NCBI RefSeq assembly: GCF_001646665.1
Contig: NZ_LWBU01000369.1
Coordinates: forward strand, 31,948 to 70,269
Reading direction: 5' to 3'
Length of the DNA stretch: 38,322 nt
DNA from: Streptomyces noursei
Lineage (GTDB): Bacteria; Actinomycetota; Actinomycetes; Streptomycetales; Streptomycetaceae
Under the pieces are notes generated by a model, which was given only the letters and a program-made list of their open reading frames with translations, did no database searches and was not told the DNA's origin. This document shows positions 33,770 through 38,322 of this stretch, in pieces. Positions within the stretch are counted from its first letter, which is position 1; each line of letters begins with the position of its first letter. Both the position numbers and the translations under genes were made by a program.

Positions 33770-34735
33770 GTGGCCCATGACATGGAACCCCGGCTCCTGC
33801 GCGCCTTCGTGGCCGTCGCCGAGGAGCTGCACTTCACACGTGCCGCCGCCCGGCTGTACGTCGCCCAGCAGGCGCTCAGCCGGGACATCCGGCGACTGGA
33901 GCGGGAGCTGGGCACCGAGCTGTTCACCCGGACCACCCGCCAGGTGCTGCTCACCGTGGACGGGGAGCGGCTGCTGCCCCACGCGCACGCCGTGCTGGCG
34001 GCCCACGACGACCTGGGCGCCGCCTTCGCGGACCGGTCGCGGCCCCTGCTGGTGGATCTCAACACCGACGGCATGATCAGCGGCCGGGTGCTGGCGCGGG
34101 CCCGCGAACTGGCTCCCGAGTGCGAGCTGATGGCCCGCTACCAGAGCGGGCTGACCGGCGCGGCGGCGGAGATCCTCGCGGGGCGGATGGACGTCTCCTT
34201 CGGCCGGTTCGCCGGGCTGGCCCCCGCCGTCCGCGCCCGGCTGTCGGCCCAGCCCGTGCGGTGGGAGCCGATGGCCGTGCTGCTGCCGGACGGCCACCCG
34301 CTGGCCGCCCGGCCGGAGGTGGAGCTGGACGCGCTCGCCGGGGAGTCCGTGTACGCGGGCGCCGGCAACCCGGCCACCAGGGAGTGGACGGACCTGGCCG
34401 AGCGCCTCTTCGCGGGTCGCGGCATCAAGGTGGCGCCGCCGGCCCCGGTGGCGATCGGGTTCGAGGAGTTCCGCCGGGTCATGGCCAAAACTCGCGCCCC
34501 CGTCCTCGTCTCCGTGGACTTTCCGGCCATGCCCGGATGCGTGCGGCGGCCCCTGGTGGACCCCGTACCGCTCTCACCGGTCTCGCTGGTGTGGCGCAAG
34601 GGGCTGAAGCATCCGGGCGTCGAGGCGCTGCGCGCGGCGGCGGCCGAGCTGGCCGCGTCGGAGGGGTGGCTCAGGCGGCCCGCCGGAGCGTGGCTGACCG
34701 AGGGTGATTTGACGCACATGTGCCCGAATCAATGA
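33770..34735 (+). CDS. LysR family transcriptional regulator
   Basis: A 321-residue regulator. The N-terminal winged helix reads RLLRAFVAVAEELHFTRAAARLYVAQQALSRDIRRLE in three helices, ending in GTELFTRTTRQVLLT. Residues about 90-290 form the effector-binding domain. No signal or membrane segment. The start is either the GTG at 33770 or the ATG at 33782; neither has a Shine-Dalgarno. TAAATT lies 6 bases before the GTG, so a leaderless GTG start is preferred. It probably controls the divergent MFS gene and itself through the 83-bp spacer, in which no convincing T-N11-A operator was singled out. Confidence 0.87.
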   Translation: MAHDMEPRLLRAFVAVAEELHFTRAAARLYVAQQALSRDIRRLERELGTELFTRTTRQVLLTVDGERLLPHAHAVLAAHDDLGAAFADRSRPLLVDLNTDGMISGRVLARARELAPECELMARYQSGLTGAAAEILAGRMDVSFGRFAGLAPAVRARLSAQPVRWEPMAVLLPDGHPLAARPEVELDALAGESVYAGAGNPATREWTDLAERLFAGRGIKVAPPAPVAIGFEEFRRVMAKTRAPVLVSVDFPAMPGCVRRPLVDPVPLSPVSLVWRKGLKHPGVEALRAAAAELAASEGWLRRPAGAWLTEGDLTHMCPNQ

Positions 34736-34871
34736 ACCATAAGCACTGTCGTCACAAGCGTGCGCTACATTCATTGTCCGGGTGCAGTGTGGTGGGGGCG
34801 CTCCGGCAGGGTGGGGGCCCGGTCCGGTGCGAGTACCCAAGCGGTCCGTGTGCGCACCCAAGGTCCGTTCA

Positions 34872-35906
34872 GTGGGGGATGTGCGTACAACAGTGGACAA
34901 TCGGCGAGAAAGTGCCTGGAACGGGCACCAGAACGAGCCACACGACAGCACCGTCCAGCTCGACAGTCTCAGCGCCTTCGACGCGTTCGGACACCGTGGC
35001 GGCGGTCATCCGGCCGACACGCCCGGCCACCCCGCCGGCGACGCCTTCGCGACGGACGCCCAGGGGTACGCGGGCGGCGGCTTCACGTCCTGGCCCGACG
35101 AGCCCGGTCATCCGGGCGGCGCCGCGGCCCACGAGGACGCGACGATCGCCTACCGGGCCGACGCCCTCGGCCCGCTCGGCGGCACGCCCGCCGACGCCGA
35201 CGCGGTCCTGACCGCCGAGCTCCCGGCGGTCACCATGTCCATACCCGCCGGCTCCCCGGCCGCGGCCCCCGCCGCGCCGTCCGCGCCGGCGGACCACGAG
35301 CCCTCCGACGGGCCGGTCTTCGTCGACGAGAGCGGCCGCCGCTCCAAGAAGCTCCGCCGGCTCGGCTGGGTCCTCGCGACCGCCTGCGCGGTGTACGCCA
35401 TCACCCTCGTCGTCTCCGTCATCGGCGGCAACTCCTCCGCCCCCTGGCTGCTCATACCCGGCCCCGCCGACGAGAAGAAGACCGAGACCACCCAGGTCGA
35501 GCCCGCGCCCAGCAGCAGCGACGCGCCCGAGGCCGACACCCCCGGCGCCGTTCCCGGCGCCCCGGCCCCCACCGACTCCACGGGCGCGGTCATTCCGCAG
35601 CCCGTCGACGGCGGCACGCAGGGCGTGCCCACCGTCCCCCGCCCGGGCGCCTCGTCCGCCCCGGACGCCACCCCCAGCCCGGGAACCGTCGGAGGCACCG
35701 GCACCGGCGAGGAGCCCGCCGACCGGCCCACGCCCGTCCGGCCCACCGACGGCGGAACCACCCAGCAGCCGCCGCCCGTCGACCCGCCCGAGACGGTTGA
35801 TCCGGAACCCACGGACACCACCCCGACGCCCCCGACGGAAGAACCCACCGACCCGCCGGTCGGAGAGAGCGGCGGCCAGCAGATGGCCGCGGAAGGCGCA
35901 CAGTAA
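34872..35906 (+). CDS. matA: Single-helix membrane protein, probable MatA
   Basis: A 344-residue protein with a low-complexity acidic cytoplasmic part, a basic stop (RRSKKLRRLG), one membrane helix at about residues 164-185 (WVLATACAVYAITLVVSVIGG) and a Pro/Thr/Gly-rich outer tail. It has no recognised enzyme domain. The name rests on position: it ends exactly at the ATG of the MatB-like gene (TAAATG), as in the matAB pair downstream of smpB in S. coelicolor and S. lividans (from memory), where both genes are needed for pellet-forming polysaccharide. The start is uncertain: the GTG at 34872 has AAGG 8 bases upstream; GTGs at 34827 and 34881 are alternatives. Confidence 0.62.
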   Translation: MGDVRTTVDNRRESAWNGHQNEPHDSTVQLDSLSAFDAFGHRGGGHPADTPGHPAGDAFATDAQGYAGGGFTSWPDEPGHPGGAAAHEDATIAYRADALGPLGGTPADADAVLTAELPAVTMSIPAGSPAAAPAAPSAPADHEPSDGPVFVDESGRRSKKLRRLGWVLATACAVYAITLVVSVIGGNSSAPWLLIPGPADEKKTETTQVEPAPSSSDAPEADTPGAVPGAPAPTDSTGAVIPQPVDGGTQGVPTVPRPGASSAPDATPSPGTVGGTGTGEEPADRPTPVRPTDGGTTQQPPPVDPPETVDPEPTDTTPTPPTEEPTDPPVGESGGQQMAAEGAQ

Positions 35907-38093
35907 ATGACTTCCCCCGGCAGGCGGCGTGCCCAGAAGCAGCGGCGCGTCCGCCGGCGCAGGCTGCCCATGCGCTATCTGCTGCCCTCCCTCTTCCTGG
36001 TCGCGCTCCTCGCGATGCTGATGCTGCGCGGCTACGTCCACAGCGAGATCCTCGCCGACCACCGCGTACGCCCGCCGGTCTCCTACGACCAGGTGCCCGA
36101 GCACATCCTCAAGGGCGGACCGGTCATCGACGCGCGCGACGCGAAGGCCCCCAAGGCGCTCAGCGTGCCCGACAAGAAGCTCGTCCTGACCTTCGACGAC
36201 GGCCCGGACCCGGTCTGGACGCCGCGCGTCCTGGACAAGCTGAAGGAGTACGACGCCCACGGCGTCTTCTTCGTCACCGGCACCATGGCCTCGCGCCACC
36301 CCGACCTGGTCGAGCGGATGGTGAACGAGGGCCACGAGGTCGGCCTGCACACCTTCAACCACCCCGACCTGTCGTTCCAGACGAAGAACCGCATCGACTG
36401 GGAGCTGTCCCAGAACCAGCTGGCGATCGCCGGCGCCGCGGGCGTGCGCACCTCGCTCTTCCGCCCGCCGTACTCGTCGTTCTCCAGCGCCCTGGACAAC
36501 GAGGCCTGGCCGGTCACCCAGTACATCGGCAGCCGCGGCTACATCACCGCCTTCAACAACACCGACTCCGAGGACTGGAAGCGCCCCGGCGCCGACGCCA
36601 TCATCAAGCGCTCCACGCCCAAGGGCACCCAGGGCGCGATCGTGCTGATGCACGACTCCGGCGGCGACCGCTCCCAGACCGTCGAGGCGCTCGACCGCTT
36701 CCTGCCGCAGATGCAGAAGCGCGGGTACGAGTTCACCGTCCTCACCGAGGCGCTCGGCGCGCCCAGCGCCCACACCCCGGTCACCGGTTTCGAGCTGTGG
36801 AAGGGCCGGGCCTGGGTCACGGCCGTCGCCGTCTCCGAGAGCACGACCTCGGTGCTGGTCGGCGGGCTCGCCGTCATCGGCGTCCTGGTCATCGGCCGCT
36901 TCGGACTGATGCTCGCGCTCTCCTTCGCGCACGCCCGCAAGGTCCGCAGGCGCGGCTTCACCTGGGGCGCGCCGGTCACCGAGCCGGTCACGGTGCTCGT
37001 CCCCGCGTACAACGAGAAGGAGTGCATCGAGAACACGGTGCGCTCGCTCATGGCCAGTGACCACCCCATCGAGGTCATCGTCATCGACGACGGCTCCTCG
37101 GACGGCACCGCCGACATCGTCGAGAACATGTGGCTGCCCAACGTCCGCGTGGTGCGGCAGGTCAACTCGGGCAAGCCCGAGGCGCTCAACAACGGCATCC
37201 GGCACGCGCGTCACGACATCATCGTGATGATGGACGGCGACACGGTCTTCGAGCCGTCCACCGTCCGCGAGCTGGTGCAGCCGTTCGGCGACCCGCGCGT
37301 CGGCGCGGTCGCGGGCAACGCCAAGGTGGGCAACCGCGACTCGCTCATCGGGGCCTGGCAGCACATCGAGTACGTGATGGGCTTCAACCTCGACCGGCGC
37401 ATGTACGACCTGCTGGGCTGCATGCCCACCATCCCGGGCGCGGTCGGCGCGTTCCGCCGCGACGCCCTGGAGCGGGTCGGCGGCATGAGCGAGGACACCC
37501 TCGCCGAGGACACCGACATCACCATGGCCATGCACCGCGACGGCTGGCGCGTGGTCTACGCGGAGAAGGCCCGCGCCTGGACCGAGGCGCCCGAGTCGGT
37601 GCAGCAGCTGTGGTCCCAGCGCTACCGCTGGTCCTACGGCACGATGCAGGCCATCTGGAAGCACCGCCGCGCGCTCATCGAGAGCGGCCCGTCCGGCCGG
37701 TTCGGCCGGGTCGGCCTGCCGCTGGTGTCGCTGTTCATGGTGCTGTTCCCGCTGCTGGCGCCGCTCATCGACGTCTTCCTGCTGTACGGACTGGTCTTCG
37801 GCCCCACCGGCCAGACCGTCGTCGCCTGGCTCGGCGTCCTCGCCATCCAGGCCGTGTGCGCCGCGTACGCCTTCCGGCTCGACCGGGAGCGCATGGTGCA
37901 CCTGATATCGCTGCCCCTTCAGCAGCTCCTGTACCGGCAGCTCATGTACGTGGTGCTGCTCCAGTCCTGGATCACCGCTCTCACCGGCGGCCGGCTGCGC
38001 TGGCAGAAGCTGCGCCGGACCGGCGTGGTGGAGGCGCCCGGCTCCATTCCGAGCCAGCGGCGCAGCGGTGACGATCGGAGTCCTGTCGCATGA
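35907..38093 (+). CDS. matB: Bifunctional polysaccharide deacetylase / GT2 synthase, probable MatB
   Basis: A 728-residue membrane protein. After a basic leader and helix (24-41) comes an outer NodB deacetylase domain: TFDDGPDP (95-102), HTFNH (H148, H152), RPPYSS (186-191) and LMHDSGG (247-253). A helix at 318-340 leads to a cytoplasmic processive GT2: VLVPAYNE (363-370), DDGSSDGT (394-401), MDGDT (442-446), EDTD (534-537) and QRYRW (571-575), the last being typical of polymer synthases. Further helices lie at about 603-632, 637-657 and 672-690. It joins in one chain the roles of PgaC (poly-beta-1,6-GlcNAc synthase) and PgaB (deacetylase). MatB of Streptomyces makes such a polymer for hyphal aggregation. 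GGAAGG upstream lies in matA; the next gene overlaps by 4 bp. Confidence 0.87.
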   Translation: MTSPGRRRAQKQRRVRRRRLPMRYLLPSLFLVALLAMLMLRGYVHSEILADHRVRPPVSYDQVPEHILKGGPVIDARDAKAPKALSVPDKKLVLTFDDGPDPVWTPRVLDKLKEYDAHGVFFVTGTMASRHPDLVERMVNEGHEVGLHTFNHPDLSFQTKNRIDWELSQNQLAIAGAAGVRTSLFRPPYSSFSSALDNEAWPVTQYIGSRGYITAFNNTDSEDWKRPGADAIIKRSTPKGTQGAIVLMHDSGGDRSQTVEALDRFLPQMQKRGYEFTVLTEALGAPSAHTPVTGFELWKGRAWVTAVAVSESTTSVLVGGLAVIGVLVIGRFGLMLALSFAHARKVRRRGFTWGAPVTEPVTVLVPAYNEKECIENTVRSLMASDHPIEVIVIDDGSSDGTADIVENMWLPNVRVVRQVNSGKPEALNNGIRHARHDIIVMMDGDTVFEPSTVRELVQPFGDPRVGAVAGNAKVGNRDSLIGAWQHIEYVMGFNLDRRMYDLLGCMPTIPGAVGAFRRDALERVGGMSEDTLAEDTDITMAMHRDGWRVVYAEKARAWTEAPESVQQLWSQRYRWSYGTMQAIWKHRRALIESGPSGRFGRVGLPLVSLFMVLFPLLAPLIDVFLLYGLVFGPTGQTVVAWLGVLAIQAVCAAYAFRLDRERMVHLISLPLQQLLYRQLMYVVLLQSWITALTGGRLRWQKLRRTGVVEAPGSIPSQRRSGDDRSPVA

Positions 38094-38322
38094 CGACCCC
38101 CTCCCACCGCCCGCCGGACGACGGCTCCGACTGGTTCGGCGCCCCGGCGCCCGGCCACGACGGCGCCGACCGGTTCGCCGGAGCGGACGACGCCGCCTTC
38201 CCGGCGGCCGGCCCGTTCGGCTCCGGCGCCGACGCGTTCGGCGGCGGTGCGGCCCCGGCGGCGTACGGCACCCCGTCCGCGCCCTACGACGCCGACTTCT
38301 TCGGCACCGGCCACGCGGGCAC
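38090..38322 (+). CDS. Start of an unidentified gene (cut by window end)
   Basis: The ATG overlaps the matB stop (ATGA), with GGAG 10 bases upstream, and the frame is open to the window's end (77 codons). The visible part is an Ala/Gly/Asp/Phe-rich low-complexity stretch (repeats such as ADRFAGADDAAF and GADAFGG) like the cytoplasmic leader of MatA-type or acyltransferase proteins. No domain is visible; by coupling it should act with MatAB. Function unknown. Confidence 0.65.
   Translation, partial: MTTPSHRPPDDGSDWFGAPAPGHDGADRFAGADDAAFPAAGPFGSGADAFGGGAAPAAYGTPSAPYDADFFGTGHAG

Noticed and set aside
34869..37901. Minus-strand ORF of about 1,010 aa opposite matA-matB
   Set aside because: High GC keeps antisense frames open; the plus-strand frames carry NodB and GT2 motifs, and the minus product is low-complexity without motifs.

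Overview
High-GC actinobacterial DNA, almost certainly from a Streptomyces chromosome. The evidence is the very strong G/C bias at third codon positions, GTG and TTG starts, 4-bp ATGA/GTGA start-stop overlaps, the tmRNA tag ANTKRDSFALAA, and the gene order pkaA-pkaB-prfB-ftsE-ftsX-(S41 protease)-smpB-ssrA-matA-matB. From memory this matches the pkaA-to-matB stretch of the Streptomyces coelicolor chromosome. No CRISPR array, insertion sequence, prophage, tRNA or rRNA was seen.

Layout. (1) 1-1,690: small stress and envelope genes: a tiny hydrophobic protein, a CsbD-family protein, an RsbW-like ATP-binding protein with a sigma-B-like promoter, and a small two-helix membrane protein. (2) 1,745-14,480: a cell-wall glycopolymer block. 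rmlA-rmlB-rmlD (dTDP-sugar synthesis, no rmlC here) lie on the minus strand. Divergent from them is a plus-strand run: a GT-C membrane glycosyltransferase, a fused GT2/methyltransferase, a small EamA/SMR-type flippase candidate, a TagF-like CDP-glycerol glycerophosphotransferase, and a GT2. A second GT2/TagF-like fusion converges on this run, and the two strands share a single CTAG as their stop codons. (3) 14,585-18,241: a minus-strand carbohydrate ABC importer (lipoprotein and two permeases, no ATPase), one permease carrying a large extracytoplasmic insert. (4) 18,401-25,171: a ubiquitin-like/FHA/FtsK-type ATPase divergent from the membrane Ser/Thr kinases PkaA and PkaB. (5) 25,221-32,279: prfB, a repeat-rich sortase substrate (LAETG), a small zinc-ribbon membrane protein, ftsEX, a C-terminal processing protease, smpB and the tmRNA gene ssrA. 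(6) 32,346-38,322: an MFS transporter and divergent LysR regulator, then matA-matB (extracellular poly-N-acetylglucosamine-type polysaccharide) and the start of an unidentified gene.

How it fits together. Much of the window concerns the cell surface: nucleotide sugars, teichoic-acid-like polymerases, a lipid-linked sugar module for glycosylation outside the membrane, a sortase-anchored repeat protein, FtsEX control of wall hydrolysis, and a MatB polysaccharide synthase/deacetylase. The most novel-looking part is the GT-C / GT2-methyltransferase / flippase trio at 4,890-8,298. It has the parts of a three-component extracellular glycosylation system, with a methyltransferase fused to the sugar-lipid synthase, beside TagF-like polymerases that could make its acceptor. 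Functions are inferred from sequence motifs read by eye; no database search was run.
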